A stretch of DNA of 64,000 nucleotides from Microvirga lenta (GCF_020532555.1 NZ_JAJBBR010000001.1:248001-312000); one strand, 5' to 3'. Shown: positions 34,655 through 44,566, numbered from the stretch's first letter. Notes: generated by a model from the letters alone, not told the origin. Numbers and translations: made by a program.

Positions 34655-36364
34655 ATGACGAGAAAGCCTGACGCTACAACGACCGCGGCGCGCATCGCCC
34701 AGGGCCGCGGCTCCGCTCCCGCCGATCTCGTCATCACCGACGTCCGCCTGCTGGATCTTGTGACAGGATCCCTGGCGCAGACGGATATCGCCATCTGCCG
34801 CGATACCATCGTCGGCACCTATGGACGGTTCAAGGGCACACATACGATCGACGGGCGCGGGCGCATCGCAGTGCCAGGCTTCATCGACACCCACCTTCAT
34901 GTGGAGTCTTCCCTCGTCACGCCGCTGGAGTTCGACCGCTGCGTTCTTCCTCACGGGGTGACGACGGCGATCTGCGACCCGCATGAAATGGCGAACGTCA
35001 TCGGCACCGCGGCGTTCGATTATTTTCTCTCGTGCGCGGATCGGATGATCATGGATCTGCGCGTGCAGCTTTCGAGCTGCGTGCCGGCGACGCATCTGGA
35101 AACATCCGGAGCCCGGATCGAGGCGGGCGATCTGGCCCGCTACCGCGACCATCCCAAGGTGATCGGCCTTGCGGAGTTCATGAACTTTCCCGGCCTGCTG
35201 GCTGCGGATCCCTCTTGCTTGGCGAAGATCGAAGCCTTTGCCGGCCGGCACATCGACGGGCACGCGCCTTTGGTACGCGGCCTCGATCTCAACGGCTATC
35301 TTGCCGCCGGCATCCGCACCGATCATGAAACCACGACGGCCGAGGAGGCGCTGGAGAAGATCCGCAAGGGCATGACCGTGCTGATCCGCGAAGGTTCCGT
35401 CTCGAAGGACCTGCATGCGCTGGCGCCGCTCCTCTCGGTCCAGACATCTCCCTTCCTGGCTCTGTGCACCGACGACCGCAATCCCCTCGACATCGCCGAG
35501 GAGGGCCATCTCGACTTCATGATCCGGACGCTGATTTCGTTGGGCTGCGAGCCGCTGGCCGCCTATAGGGCCGCTTCGCTGACTGCGGCCCATGCGTTCG
35601 GCCTGAACGACCGAGGCATGATCGCGCCGGGCAAGCGCGCCGACATCGTTCTATTGGACGATCTCGAAGCCTGCGCCGTCTCCGACGTGATCGCCGGCGG
35701 GCATCTGGTTGATGAGACGCTTTTCACGACCCGCGAGACGATTGTTCCCGTCGGGCTCAACAGCGTGAAGGCGGCGCCTGTTTCGCCTGAGCAGTTCCGG
35801 GTCGAGAGCTCGACCGGCAAGGCCGAGGTCATCGGCGTCATTCCGGGAAAGATCATCACGGAGCATCTGAGCCTAAACCTGCCCGTGCAGAATGGAATGC
35901 TCCGGATTGATCCTGGGCAGGACGTGGTGAAGGTCGCAGTGGTGGCCCGCCACGGGATCAACCACAATATCGGCTTGGGGTTTGTAAAGGGCTTCGGCTT
36001 GAAGCGCGGCGCCATTGCCTCATCGGTGGGACACGACAGCCACAACATCTGCGTAGTCGGAGCCGACGACAGCGACATGGCCGTCGCGATCAATCGCCTG
36101 CGGGAGATACAGGGCGGCTTTGTGGTCGTGTCCGACGGCACCGTTCGCGCTGAGCTCGCATTGCCGATCGCAGGCCTCATGAGCGACAAGACCTACGAGG
36201 ACGTGCGCGACGCGCTCTATCCTCTGAGGGACGCGGCCAAGGGCCTCGGAGTGACCCTGGCGGAGCCTTTCCTTCAGGTGGCGTTCCTGCCACTGCCGGT
36301 CATCCCGCACCTCAAGATCTCCGATTTCGGCCTTGTGGATGTGGACAGGATGCAACTGGTCTGA
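34655..36364 (+). CDS. ade: Adenine deaminase
   Basis: 569 residues, usual length for the Ade amidohydrolase family. It converts adenine to hypoxanthine and ammonia. Metal-binding site [10 protein letters not shown] after [12 protein letters not shown], then [35 protein letters not shown] and the C-terminal domain [43 protein letters not shown] are all readable. The cell therefore has two routes for adenine in this window: salvage by Apt and deamination by Ade. Confidence 0.95.
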   Translation: MTRKPDATTTAARIAQGRGSAPADLVITDVRLLDLVTGSLAQTDIAICRDTIVGTYGRFKGTHTIDGRGRIAVPGFIDTHLHVESSLVTPLEFDRCVLPHGVTTAICDPHEMANVIGTAAFDYFLSCADRMIMDLRVQLSSCVPATHLETSGARIEAGDLARYRDHPKVIGLAEFMNFPGLLAADPSCLAKIEAFAGRHIDGHAPLVRGLDLNGYLAAGIRTDHETTTAEEALEKIRKGMTVLIREGSVSKDLHALAPLLSVQTSPFLALCTDDRNPLDIAEEGHLDFMIRTLISLGCEPLAAYRAASLTAAHAFGLNDRGMIAPGKRADIVLLDDLEACAVSDVIAGGHLVDETLFTTRETIVPVGLNSVKAAPVSPEQFRVESSTGKAEVIGVIPGKIITEHLSLNLPVQNGMLRIDPGQDVVKVAVVARHGINHNIGLGFVKGFGLKRGAIASSVGHDSHNICVVGADDSDMAVAINRLREIQGGFVVVSDGTVRAELALPIAGLMSDKTYEDVRDALYPLRDAAKGLGVTLAEPFLQVAFLPLPVIPHLKISDFGLVDVDRMQLV

Positions 36365-36387
36365 TCGTGTCAGCCTTGGAATGAGAC

Positions 36388-37269
36388 ATGTTCGAAGATT
36401 TCACGCACCGGCAGATCGCGACATCCGAAGCCGTCATCAATCTACGACACAAAGGAAACGGCCCTCCCCTGCTTCTTCTGCACGGTCACCCGCAGACCCA
36501 CGCGATGTGGCACCGGATCGCACCGCGTCTGGCAGAAACCTATACGGTGGTCTGCGCCGACCTGCGCGGCTACGGCGACAGTTCGAAGCCTCCGACGACG
36601 GCCGACCACGCCCCGTACTCGAAGCGAGCCATGGCGCGGGATCAGGTCGAGGTCATGCAGATCCTCGGCTTCGAGCGGTTCGCCGTTGTCGGCCATGATC
36701 GCGGCGGCAGATGTGCCTACCGGATGGCGTTGGATCACCCGGAGCGCATCGTGGCGCTGTCGGTTCTGGACATCCTGCCCACGGCCGAGCATTTCCAGCG
36801 CACGGACATGGCCTTCGCCATGGGGTACTGGCACTGGTTCTTCCTGGCGCAGCCGCATGATCTGCCGGAGCGGCTGATCGGTGCGGATCCCGATGCGTTC
36901 TATCTGCGCCGCGGTCGCTCCATGTTCGACGAGGCTGCCCTTGCCGAGTACCGGCGCTGCTACTCCAAACCGGAGACGATCCACGCCATGTGCGAGGACT
37001 ACCGTGCGGGCGCGACCATCGACATGCAACTGGACGAGATGGACCAGAAGGCCGGAAAGCGCATCGCCTGTCCGGTGCTGGCCCTGTGGGGGCTCAGGAA
37101 CGGCCTGGAACGCTGGTACGATGTCTGCGAGGTGTGGCGCGCTTGGGCTGACGACGTGCAGGGACACGGCATCGATTGCGGCCACTACCTCGCTGAGGAA
37201 GCGCCAGAGGAGACGCTGGCGGCGCTCATACCGTTCCTGTCCCGGGCGTTCGAGAAATCCGGCTTCTAA
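36388..37269 (+). CDS. Alpha/beta hydrolase, haloacetate (fluoroacetate) dehalogenase-like
   Basis: 293 residues. The fold marks are LLLLHGHPQTHAMWHRIAP, ADLRGYGDSSKP, and the nucleophile elbow VVGHDRGGR. The presumed catalytic triad is D104, D128 and H266. R105 and R108 lie where fluoroacetate dehalogenase holds the carboxylate, and H149-W150 plus a Trp-Tyr pair at 243-244 sit where its halide pocket lies. YWHWFFLAQPHDLPERLIGADPDAFY is strongly reminiscent of FAcD. It may dehalogenate a halo-acid or act as an epoxide-hydrolase-like enzyme. It ends overlapping the convergent methyltransferase stop by 4 bases. Confidence 0.8.
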   Translation: MFEDFTHRQIATSEAVINLRHKGNGPPLLLLHGHPQTHAMWHRIAPRLAETYTVVCADLRGYGDSSKPPTTADHAPYSKRAMARDQVEVMQILGFERFAVVGHDRGGRCAYRMALDHPERIVALSVLDILPTAEHFQRTDMAFAMGYWHWFFLAQPHDLPERLIGADPDAFYLRRGRSMFDEAALAEYRRCYSKPETIHAMCEDYRAGATIDMQLDEMDQKAGKRIACPVLALWGLRNGLERWYDVCEVWRAWADDVQGHGIDCGHYLAEEAPEETLAALIPFLSRAFEKSGF

Positions 37270-38009
37270 AGCCGCCCGACGCGAAAGGACAAGGGGAACC
37301 GGATCGTGCGGCGCCGTTCCGGGTCGCCCCATGCTTCGAGCAGGTCGCGATGAAAGCTCTCGATCGGCTCTCGGCCGAGCGCCTTCTCCGCTTCTTTTAC
37401 CGCGGACCATGTTTCCGTGTAGCCAGTGAAATCCGCCGCACGCCAGCTCACTTCGATTGCAAGAACTGGGGCAGTGAGTTCCTGGAATGGGAATGCGAAG
37501 GCGCGGTAGCCATCCTCCACATGCCGCCGCTCCGGTGGCCAATACGGTCCGACCACATCCTTGTAGAAATGCTGGATCGTCGGGTCGATCTCCGGATCGG
37601 CTCGCACGACGCCGTAGGTGATCAGCGCAAGGACGGCGCCGGGTTTTCCGACGCGGCGAACCTCCTCGTAGAATGCCGGAAGATCGAACCAGTGGGCGGC
37701 CTGGGCTGCGGTGACGAGATCGACCGAGGCTGGTGGAAGGCCACATTGCTCCGCCGGTGCGACACGGTATTCGACACGTGCGTGAGGCTGCGCCTTTCCG
37801 ATCTGCTGCGGGCTTGCATCCGTGGCGATGACGCGGTCGAACCTCTCCGCCAGCAGAACGGATAGCTGTCCCGTGCCGCAGCCGACGTCGAGTGCCGCAC
37901 CGGGAGCCGGGCAGAGACCTGCCAGAAAATCGACGACAGCCGGAGGATATGTCGGACGATAGGCTGCGTAATCGCCGGACCGGGTCGAGAAGTGGTCCTT
38001 GAACGACAA
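37266..38009 (-). CDS. SAM-dependent class I methyltransferase
   Basis: 247 residues. Begins SFKDHFSTRSGDYAAYRPTYPPAVVDFLA after a TTG start (38009), 2 bases past the PxpA stop. The SAM-binding motif I is ALDVGCGTGQLSVLLAERF, motif II-like VIATDASPQQI, and DLVTAAQAAHWFD. The substrate is unknown; the family includes small-molecule methyltransferases (trans-aconitate-like). Longer frames upstream run through pxpA. Low-consequence gene by context. Confidence 0.85.
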   Translation of the reverse strand: MSFKDHFSTRSGDYAAYRPTYPPAVVDFLAGLCPAPGAALDVGCGTGQLSVLLAERFDRVIATDASPQQIGKAQPHARVEYRVAPAEQCGLPPASVDLVTAAQAAHWFDLPAFYEEVRRVGKPGAVLALITYGVVRADPEIDPTIQHFYKDVVGPYWPPERRHVEDGYRAFAFPFQELTAPVLAIEVSWRAADFTGYTETWSAVKEAEKALGREPIESFHRDLLEAWGDPERRRTIRFPLSFRVGRL

Positions 38010-38011
38010 GG

Positions 38012-38782
38012 TCAGAACTCTGTGAAGGGCGCGATGGTGATGCCGTTCGCCTCGAGCTTCGCCCTGATCGTCCGCGCCATCGCGACGGCGCTCGGCTCGT
38101 CCCCATGAACGCAGACCGTGTCGACCCGAATGGGAATGCGCTTGCCCGTGACCGTCGTGACGGCGCTTTCCTGGAGTGTCTGCAGCACGCGCTCGGCCGC
38201 GGCCTCGGCGTCGTGCAGGACGGAGCCGGGCTTCTTGCGGCTGGTCAGGGTTCCGTTGTCCTCGTAGGTGCGATCCGCGAAGAACTCGCGCGCCACGGGC
38301 ACGCCGATCTTTTCGGACGCCTTCTCCATGAGAAGGCCCGGCATGCAAACGTTCACGAGACTGCCGTCCACGCCCTTGATGGCGCGGGCGATGGCGAGCG
38401 CCAAGTCGTCGTCCTCGTTCGCCATGTTGTTCAGCGAGCCATGGGCTTTTACGTAAGTGACCTTGTGTCCCGCAAGGGAGGCGACGGCCTGCATGGCGCC
38501 GATCTGATAGGCGACCATGCGCTCGATCTCGGCCGGGCTGTCGCCGCGGATCACGCGGCGTCCGAACCCCTGGAGGTCATTGAAGCCGGGATGCGCGCCG
38601 ACGGCGACGCCTTTCCGCTTCGCGATCTCCGCCGTGCGGAACATGATGGACGGATCGCCGGCATGGAAGCCGCAGGCGATGTTGGCGGAGGACACGATGT
38701 CGAGCATCGCCTCGTCGTCGCCCATGGGCCAGGGACCGAAGCCTTCGCCCATATCGCAGTTCAGATCGATTTTCATGCGCAT
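38012..38782 (-). CDS. pxpA: LamB/YcsF family 5-oxoprolinase subunit A
   Basis: 256 residues. [58 protein letters not shown] and [11 protein letters not shown] are the LamB/YcsF signature. In other bacteria PxpA acts with PxpB and PxpC to open 5-oxoproline to glutamate; neither partner gene is next to it here. Two Met codons (38782, 38776) can start it; 38782 overlaps the pncB stop by one base (TAATG). The methyltransferase starts 2 bases after its stop. Confidence 0.9.
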   Translation of the reverse strand: MRMKIDLNCDMGEGFGPWPMGDDEAMLDIVSSANIACGFHAGDPSIMFRTAEIAKRKGVAVGAHPGFNDLQGFGRRVIRGDSPAEIERMVAYQIGAMQAVASLAGHKVTYVKAHGSLNNMANEDDDLALAIARAIKGVDGSLVNVCMPGLLMEKASEKIGVPVAREFFADRTYEDNGTLTSRKKPGSVLHDAEAAAERVLQTLQESAVTTVTGKRIPIRVDTVCVHGDEPSAVAMARTIRAKLEANGITIAPFTEF

Positions 38783-40074
38783 TACACCAGCACCGGCTGC
38801 GCCTGTTGCGTGCCGACTTGAAAGACGCGTTTGTAGCGTTCGATTTCAGCCTTCGGCCCCATGGCCTTCGTGGGATTGTCCGACAGCTTCACCGTCGGTC
38901 GTCCGTCAGCCGAGATGACCTTGCAGACGATGGAGATCGGATCGAGGCTTCCGTCCGGAGCCAGACCACGGAAGTCGTTGGTCAGAAGCGTGCCCCAGCC
39001 GTAGCCGATGCGCATGCGGCCCTGGAAGTGCCGGTGGATGCGCTCGATCACTTCCACGTCGAGACCGTCGGAGAAGATCGCCAGTTTCTCCTTGGGGTTC
39101 TGGCCGCGTTGACGCCACCATTCGATAGCCTCCTCGCCGCCTTCGATGGGCTCCTTGGAATCGACACGGATACCGGTCCAGGAGGCAACCCAATCGGGAG
39201 CGTTCTGCAGGAAGTTCGTGGTGCCGTAGGTGTCGGGCAGGATCACGAGAAGGTTGCCCTGGTAATCCTCCTGCCAGTCGGCGAGGACGCGGTAGGGGGC
39301 CTGAGCTAGTTCCTCGTCGCTGTCGGCAAGAGCGGCATAGACCATCGGCAGTTCGTGGGCATTGGTGCCCACGGCCTCCACCTCACGCTTCAATGCGATC
39401 AGGCAGTTGGAGGTGCCGAGGAAGGAGGACCCGAGCCCTTCGATCATCGCCTGAACGCACCAATCCTGCCAAAGATAACCGTGCCTGCGGCGGGTGCCGA
39501 AATCGGCGATGGAGAGATCCGGCAGCTTCCTCAGCCGCTCGATCTTCTCCCAAACCCTGGTCATGGCGCGGGCATAGAGAACCTGCAGCTCGAATTTGCC
39601 CATGCTCTTGAGGACGCCGCGCGAGCGCAGTTCGTTCAGGATGGCGAGCGCCGGGATCTCCCACATGGTGGTCTCGATCCACGGACCATGGAAGGTGAGG
39701 ACGTATTGACCGTTCTGCTTTTCGAGCAGGTATTCCGGGAAGCGGAAGGTCTCGAGCCAGTCCATGAATTCCGGCGAGAACATCTGCCGCTTGCCGTAGA
39801 ACGTGTTGCCACGCAGCCAGGTGGACTCACCCCGGGTCAGGGACAAGGAGCGCACATGGTCAAGCTGCTCCCGCAACTCGCCCGCGTCGATGATATCCCC
39901 CAAGCGGATGCGGGTGGTGCGGTTATGGATCCCGAAGGTCACCTGCACGTCCCGATGGCGGCGAAAGATCGTCTGCGCCATCAGAAGCTTGTAGAAATCC
40001 GTGTCCAGAACGGACCGGACGATCGGATCGATCTTCCAAGTATGGTTGTAGACCCTGGTCGCGATGTCCACCAT
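38782..40074 (-). CDS. pncB: Nicotinate phosphoribosyltransferase
   Basis: 430 residues. It joins nicotinate and PRPP to make nicotinate mononucleotide in the Preiss-Handler NAD pathway. Typical segments are [96 protein letters not shown] and [17 protein letters not shown]. Length and motifs are complete. First gene of a unit with pxpA and the methyltransferase. Confidence 0.95.
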   Translation of the reverse strand: MVDIATRVYNHTWKIDPIVRSVLDTDFYKLLMAQTIFRRHRDVQVTFGIHNRTTRIRLGDIIDAGELREQLDHVRSLSLTRGESTWLRGNTFYGKRQMFSPEFMDWLETFRFPEYLLEKQNGQYVLTFHGPWIETTMWEIPALAILNELRSRGVLKSMGKFELQVLYARAMTRVWEKIERLRKLPDLSIADFGTRRRHGYLWQDWCVQAMIEGLGSSFLGTSNCLIALKREVEAVGTNAHELPMVYAALADSDEELAQAPYRVLADWQEDYQGNLLVILPDTYGTTNFLQNAPDWVASWTGIRVDSKEPIEGGEEAIEWWRQRGQNPKEKLAIFSDGLDVEVIERIHRHFQGRMRIGYGWGTLLTNDFRGLAPDGSLDPISIVCKVISADGRPTVKLSDNPTKAMGPKAEIERYKRVFQVGTQQAQPVLV

Positions 40075-40168
40075 CGCCTGCTCCTCGCCGTTTCCGGAGG
40101 CGCGACAATAGCGAAGGGATGCCTGCGATGAAAGGGTGCCCGGCTACGGGATTCGGCCCTGCCGGATC

Positions 40169-40498
40169 TTATGGCGGCAGAACATCGACTTGAATCGAGG
40201 CATAATAGGCGGCCACGTTGGCGATATCCTCGTCAGAAAGGTCCTTCGCTACAATGTTCATCGACTCGTGCCTGCGTTCCAGCGAGCGATAATCCTTGAG
40301 CGTCTTGACCAAGTAGCCTTCAACCTGACCGGCGAGGTTCGGCGCCTCGGGGTTCTTCGAAAGACCGTCCATGCCATGACATGCCTGGCATACGACGACT
40401 TTCTGGCGCCCCGCGTGAGGGTCCGCCGCATCGGCCGGAACGGAGACGAAGCTGCTCAGGACGCCCCCAAACACAGCTACGGCGCAGACGTTTTTCAT
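40169..40498 (-). CDS. Exported mono-heme cytochrome c
   Basis: 109 residues. Signal peptide MKNVCAVAVFGGVLSSFVSVPADA (about 1-24), heme motif CQACH (C37, C40, H41), and a Met in the RHESMNIVAKDLSDEDIANVAAYYAS stretch as likely axial ligand. A small class I cytochrome c in the periplasm. It lies 56 bases downstream of the PQQ-type sugar dehydrogenase gene on the same strand and is its natural electron acceptor. A longer in-frame start at 40537 lacks a signal peptide. Confidence 0.88.
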   Translation of the reverse strand: MKNVCAVAVFGGVLSSFVSVPADAADPHAGRQKVVVCQACHGMDGLSKNPEAPNLAGQVEGYLVKTLKDYRSLERRHESMNIVAKDLSDEDIANVAAYYASIQVDVLPP

Positions 40499-40554
40499 CT
40501 CTTCAGCCCCAAAGGAGCAGGCATGCCGATAGAGCATGCCTGCCAGGAGATCGG

Positions 40555-41694
40555 TTACTGGTTTTCGTAGGAGATGCGATAGATCGCTCCGGCCGTGTCG
40601 TCGGACACCAGGAGCGAGCCGTCGGGCAGAGTGGCGACGTCGACGGGCCTTCCGAGATACTCGCCGTTTTCCGTGAGCCAGCCTTCAGCGAAAACCCGGG
40701 GCTCGTCGGCCGTGCCATCCGGCTTCGCAGGCGTAAACATGACCCGGGCACCGACAGGAGTCGTGCGGTTCCACGATCCATGCTGCGCCGAGAAGATGCC
40801 GCCCTGATACTGTTGAGGGAACATTTTCCCGGTATAGAACACCATCCCGAGATCGGCCGCATGAGCCGTCATCTCGACCTGGGGCGCGACGACACCCGAG
40901 GGTATCGGGTCGTCCTTGTACTCGACTGTCCGGATGGCACCGCCGCCGTAATAGGGAAAGCCGAAATCCTGCCCCATCTCGGTGATCCGGTTGACCTCTC
41001 CGGGCGGCTGATCGTCGCCCATGCCGTCAACTTGGTTGTCGGTGAACCACAAGGTCTTGTCGCTCGGGTTGAAATCCATTCCGACGGAATTGCGAATACC
41101 GGTGGCGTAAACCTCCTTGTTCTTGCCATCCTGGTCCATGCGGACGATGCCGCCTATGCCCGTGCGCTTGTAGAGGTCCATCTTGTCCTTGGGCGGCACG
41201 TTGAACGGCTGACCAAGAGCGATGTAGAGCTTGTTGTCCGGTCCGACCCGGCACACCCTTGCGGTGTGATTGTAGCTTTCCTCGGCTGCGGGAATGAGAT
41301 CCCCCTGCTTGGCGACCACGAAAGCAGCCACGTCGGGGCCCTCGTAGAAGAATTCAGCTGCCGGAAACTGCAGCACGCGGTTCTGCTCAGCGACGTACAG
41401 GATGCCATCGCGCGAGAAACAGACGCCGTTCGGAATCTTGAAGGCGACGGATGGAGCAAACTGTTTGACCTCGTCGGCCACCCTGTCCTTGTCGCGATCG
41501 GTGGCGACATAGACGTTGTTCTTGCGCGTGCCGACGAACACGACGCCAGTCGAAGGACCGACTGCCATGTGGCGTGCGTCGGGAACGAGCGCATAGAGGT
41601 CGATCTTGAAGCCTTCAGGCAGCTTGATCTTTTCCAGATTGCGCCGAATGGCGTCGGCGCGGCGCCCTTCCTGTGGAATGGGCTTGGGCTCCAC
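40555..41694 (-). CDS. PQQ-type glucose/sorbosone dehydrogenase, frame cut off from its signal peptide
   Basis: The open frame from GTG 41694 codes 379 residues of a six-bladed-propeller glucose/sorbosone dehydrogenase: LPEGFKIDLYALVPDARHMAVGP, NGVCFSRDGILYVAEQNRVLQF, GGIVRMDQDGKNKEVYATGIRNSVGMDFNP, LWFTDNQVDGMGDD and GIFSAQHGSWNRT. The enzyme oxidises a sugar or alcohol in the periplasm with PQQ. In the same frame, upstream, an ATG at 41820 with a strong ribosome site starts a signal peptide, but an in-frame TGA (41700-41698) separates the two parts by 2 codons. The protein as encoded would stay in the cytoplasm, so this is a probable pseudogene or a sequence error. Confidence 0.8.
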   Translation of the reverse strand: MEPKPIPQEGRRADAIRRNLEKIKLPEGFKIDLYALVPDARHMAVGPSTGVVFVGTRKNNVYVATDRDKDRVADEVKQFAPSVAFKIPNGVCFSRDGILYVAEQNRVLQFPAAEFFYEGPDVAAFVVAKQGDLIPAAEESYNHTARVCRVGPDNKLYIALGQPFNVPPKDKMDLYKRTGIGGIVRMDQDGKNKEVYATGIRNSVGMDFNPSDKTLWFTDNQVDGMGDDQPPGEVNRITEMGQDFGFPYYGGGAIRTVEYKDDPIPSGVVAPQVEMTAHAADLGMVFYTGKMFPQQYQGGIFSAQHGSWNRTTPVGARVMFTPAKPDGTADEPRVFAEGWLTENGEYLGRPVDVATLPDGSLLVSDDTAGAIYRISYENQ

Positions 41695-41697
41695 CGT

Positions 41698-41820
41698 TCA
41701 AGTACTCTGGAAGGATGAGAGCTTTTCGAGATTGCTCGTCGGCGATTGGGCAGCAGGCTGAGCGAGAACTTGGGACGCAAGAGCAACTGTCGAGACGGCG
41801 GCAAGCCAGATGGCTTTCAT
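41698..41820 (-). pseudogene. Severed signal-peptide segment of the sugar dehydrogenase
   Basis: ATG 41820, preceded by GGGAGGG, codes 40 residues: MKAIWLAAVSTVALASQVLA (signal peptide, cleavage after VLA), then QPAAQSPTSNLEKLSSFQST and TGA. The same reading frame continues as the dehydrogenase at 41694, which indicates one original gene of about 420 residues broken by a single nonsense codon. Confidence 0.75.
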
Positions 41821-41948
41821 CGTTCCCTCCCCGGGTTCGCCCCCTCAAGCACCGTTATTATGGTTCGATCCGTAATCTTTCTGCGCAGTTCACTCTACTG
41901 ATTCCACTATACTTAAGCTTATGAAACGACGAAAGACTGAAATGAAAA

Positions 41949-41967
41949 GGGGCCGCGAGGCGGCCCC
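41949..41967 (-). terminator. Terminator of the stress protein gene
   Basis: 8-base stem GGGGCCGC/GCGGCCCC with a 3-base loop. On the minus strand it is followed by TTTTC. It ends the gene at 41995-42498. Confidence 0.8.
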
Positions 41968-41994
41968 AGTTCTTTCGAGATCTATCTACCGATA

Positions 41995-42498
41995 TCAGCG
42001 CAGATTGACTTTCGCCTGATCGCCCGGATCCGGCTGCTGGCCGGTTACGGCAGCTTTGGCGTAGCCATACAGGTGAACCAGGGTGGACGAGGGGCTGTCC
42101 CAGTACTCGCCCTTGACCGGGTGGACGCGGATCAGGGCGATCTGCGGGTCGTCGACACCTTCCGGAAACCACGCCCGCAGGGGCTCCGACCACTTTTCCT
42201 CGATCTTCGCGCGGTCCCGGACGACCTCCGCTTTCCCCGACACGGAGACGTAGGTCTGGCTGCTCGGGTCGGAATAGGCGAGATTGACCTCGTTGTCCCG
42301 GGAGACTTCCGTGATCTTGGGAGACTGGATCTGCGTGAAGAACCAGAGATCTCCATGCTCGTCGGCTTCCTGGCTGTGCATGGGCCGGCTGTGGAGAGTG
42401 CCGTCGGTATCGACGGTGGTCATCATGGCGATCTTCACGTCCTTGATCAGCTCGTAGAGCTTCTTCGCGTTGGGATCGTTATGGCCGTGTTGGTGCAT
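41995..42498 (-). CDS. General stress protein, pyridoxamine 5'-phosphate oxidase-like fold
   Basis: 167 residues of the split-barrel flavin-binding family: AMMTTVDTDGTLHSRPMHSQEADEHGDLWFFTQIQSPKITEV, VNLAYSDPSSQTYVSVSGKAEVVRDRAKIEEKWSEPLRAWFPEG. This is the general-stress-protein-26-like group, which binds FMN or F420; the reaction is unknown. GAGGAG lies before ATG 42498; a longer frame reaches 42759 but lacks a ribosome site. An EcfG-like promoter (CGAAC-N16-CGTT) lies about 130 bases upstream. Confidence 0.88.
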   Translation of the reverse strand: MHQHGHNDPNAKKLYELIKDVKIAMMTTVDTDGTLHSRPMHSQEADEHGDLWFFTQIQSPKITEVSRDNEVNLAYSDPSSQTYVSVSGKAEVVRDRAKIEEKWSEPLRAWFPEGVDDPQIALIRVHPVKGEYWDSPSSTLVHLYGYAKAAVTGQQPDPGDQAKVNLR

Positions 42499-42628
42499 CT
42501 TTGTCTCCTCGATCTCGTCACAGGCCCTCGGGGCGGCAGCAGCGGATTGGGGAATTCCACTTAGCCCCGCCAGACAACGGCGTGGGCCGCCGGCCGGATC
42601 AGACCGACTTCCAAGGGACACGGTGAAC

Positions 42629-42653
42629 AACGGACAAGGTGCGCTTTGGTTCG
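42629..42653 (-). promoter_or_regulatory. EcfG-like promoter candidate for the stress protein gene
   Basis: On the minus strand CGAAC (42653-42649), a 16-base spacer and CGTT (42632-42629). One base differs from the GGAAC consensus. The leader to ATG 42498 would be long, about 125 bases. Confidence 0.35.
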
Positions 42654-42752
42654 GGATATCGTGCACGCGTGAACGCTTATGCCTTAACGCAGGAGTGCAC
42701 AGGCTATACATGACGGGCAGACATCCCGAGATCCGGTGCAGGAGACTCCATC

Positions 42753-43880
42753 GTGGCAATTACCCGTGAACATGTGCTTCAGGCGCTCTCGACCATTCCT
42801 GTCGATGCGGGCGGGACGAGCCTGGTGGCTTCCGGCCGCCTGTCCGACATCGTGGTCGACGATGCGGCTCGCGTCATGTTCTCGATCGCGATCGACCCGT
42901 CCGAGGCGGCCGGCATGGAACGGGTGCGCCAGGCCGCGGAGGCCGCCGTTCAGGGACTTCCCGGGGTGAAAGGCGTCTTCGCCAGCCTTACCGCGGACCG
43001 CCCTGGCGGCGCTGGAGCGGGAACTCCTTCCGCCGCGGCGCCCCGGCGTCCTCAGGCGGCCGCCCAACCCAGGACGCAACGCATCCCGGGCGTCAAGCAT
43101 GTGATTGCCGTCGCCTCTGGAAAAGGGGGCGTGGGCAAGTCCACCACCGCCTGCAATCTGGCTCTCGGACTAAAGTCGCTCGGGCTGAAGGTGGGCCTTC
43201 TGGATGCGGACATCTATGGCCCTTCCATGCCGAAGCTGTTCGGCGTTCACGGAAAGCCGCAGCTCCTGGAGGGCCGCATCCTCGAACCGATGGAAGCCTA
43301 TGGCATCAAGCTGATGTCGATCGGCTTCCTGGTCGACGAGGAGGCGGCCATGATCTGGCGCGGCCCCATGGTAATGTCGGCGATCACGCAGATGCTGCGC
43401 GAGGTCGCCTGGGGCGATCTGGACGTGCTCGTGGTAGACATGCCCCCCGGCACCGGGGATGCGCAACTGACCATGGCCCAGGCCACGCCCCTTGCCGGAG
43501 CCGTCATCGTGTCCACCCCGCAGGACCTGGCCCTGATCGACGCCAGGCGTGGCGTTTCCATGTTCAAGCGGGTCGAGATCCCCATCCTCGGCATCGTGGA
43601 GAACATGGCCACCTTCGTGTGCCCCCATTGCGGGCAGAGTTCGCACATCTTCGGCCACGGAGGGGCGCGATCGGAGGCCGAGCGTCTGGGCGTACCCTTC
43701 CTGGGCGAAGTGCCGCTCAACATGTCGATCCGCGAATTGTCCGATGCGGGACGCCCCGTGGTCGCGACCGATCCCAAAGGCCCGCACGCCAGGATCTACA
43801 AAGACATGGCTGGACAGATCTGGACGGCGCTGTCCGGCGGCGCCCCGGCGAGGCCCGCTCCCCGCATCGTCATCGAGTGA
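42753..43880 (+). CDS. mrp: Mrp/NBP35-family Fe-S cluster carrier ATPase
   Basis: 375 residues. N-terminal MIP18/DUF59 domain (1-80, ALSTIPVDAGGTSLVASGRLSDIVV), an Ala/Pro/Arg-rich linker, then a deviant P-loop GKGGVGKST at 123-131, MPPGTGDAQLTMAQATPLAGA and the CPHC motif (VCPHCGQSSHIFGHGG) that binds the Fe-S cluster between subunits. It delivers 4Fe-4S clusters to apo-proteins. GTG 42753 is preceded by AGGAGAC. It is joined to mobA by a TGATG overlap. Confidence 0.93.
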   Translation: MAITREHVLQALSTIPVDAGGTSLVASGRLSDIVVDDAARVMFSIAIDPSEAAGMERVRQAAEAAVQGLPGVKGVFASLTADRPGGAGAGTPSAAAPRRPQAAAQPRTQRIPGVKHVIAVASGKGGVGKSTTACNLALGLKSLGLKVGLLDADIYGPSMPKLFGVHGKPQLLEGRILEPMEAYGIKLMSIGFLVDEEAAMIWRGPMVMSAITQMLREVAWGDLDVLVVDMPPGTGDAQLTMAQATPLAGAVIVSTPQDLALIDARRGVSMFKRVEIPILGIVENMATFVCPHCGQSSHIFGHGGARSEAERLGVPFLGEVPLNMSIRELSDAGRPVVATDPKGPHARIYKDMAGQIWTALSGGAPARPAPRIVIE

Positions 43881-44524
43881 TGGCGGACGGCGTGCCGCAG
43901 GTCTATCCCCCGACTCTCGGTGTCGTCCTGGCCGGAGGCCTCGCACGGCGAATGGAGGGCGCTGACAAGTCGCTTCAACCGCTCCGGGGCCGCCCTCTCC
44001 TGAACCATGTACTTGAACGCCTCAGCCCCCAATGCGATGAGGTCGTCATCAATGCGAACGGTCATCCCGAACGCTTCGAGAGACTGGGTCGGCCGGTCGT
44101 GCCGGACCCGGTCCCCGGCAATCCGGGCCCGCTTGCCGGTCTCCTGGCCGCCCTCGAATGGGCGGCAACCGCCAAGCCTGGAATTCAATGGGTGGCAAGC
44201 GTCCCCTGCGACACGCCCTTCATACCGGAAGACCTCGTGTCACGCCTGCACCAAGCGCGGGCCGCAGCCGGCACCTCCATCGCCTGGGCCTCATCCGGAC
44301 CGCGCACCCACTACGCTGTCGGATTGTGGTCCGTGGACCTGCGGGAGGATCTCCGCGATGCCCTCGTCGCCAGGAAGCTGCGGAGCATACGAGAATGGGC
44401 GGACACGCATGGTGCAGCCAGTGCCGAGTGGAACATCGAAGCGGCCGACCCATTCTTCAACATCAACACTGCAGCCGATCTCGCAGAGGCAGAGCGAGTT
44501 GTCGGGGATGCGGACAGCCGCTAG
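43880..44524 (+). CDS. mobA: Molybdenum cofactor guanylyltransferase
   Basis: 214 residues. The nucleotidyltransferase N-terminus is GVVLAGGLARRMEGADKSLQPLRGRPLLNHVLERL, followed by VVINANGHPERF, VPDPVPGNPGPLAGLLAALEWA and SVPCDTPFIPEDLV (metal-binding Asp). It transfers GMP to molybdopterin to form the guanine dinucleotide cofactor used by periplasmic molybdoenzymes. Its ATG overlaps the mrp stop, and tusA follows 42 bases later, giving a sulfur/Fe-S/Moco cluster. Confidence 0.93.
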   Translation: MADGVPQVYPPTLGVVLAGGLARRMEGADKSLQPLRGRPLLNHVLERLSPQCDEVVINANGHPERFERLGRPVVPDPVPGNPGPLAGLLAALEWAATAKPGIQWVASVPCDTPFIPEDLVSRLHQARAAAGTSIAWASSGPRTHYAVGLWSVDLREDLRDALVARKLRSIREWADTHGAASAEWNIEAADPFFNINTAADLAEAERVVGDADSR

Positions 44525-44566
44525 AACGCCCCGTCGCCGTCTACGTAGCGGCCACCGAGGATCCGC

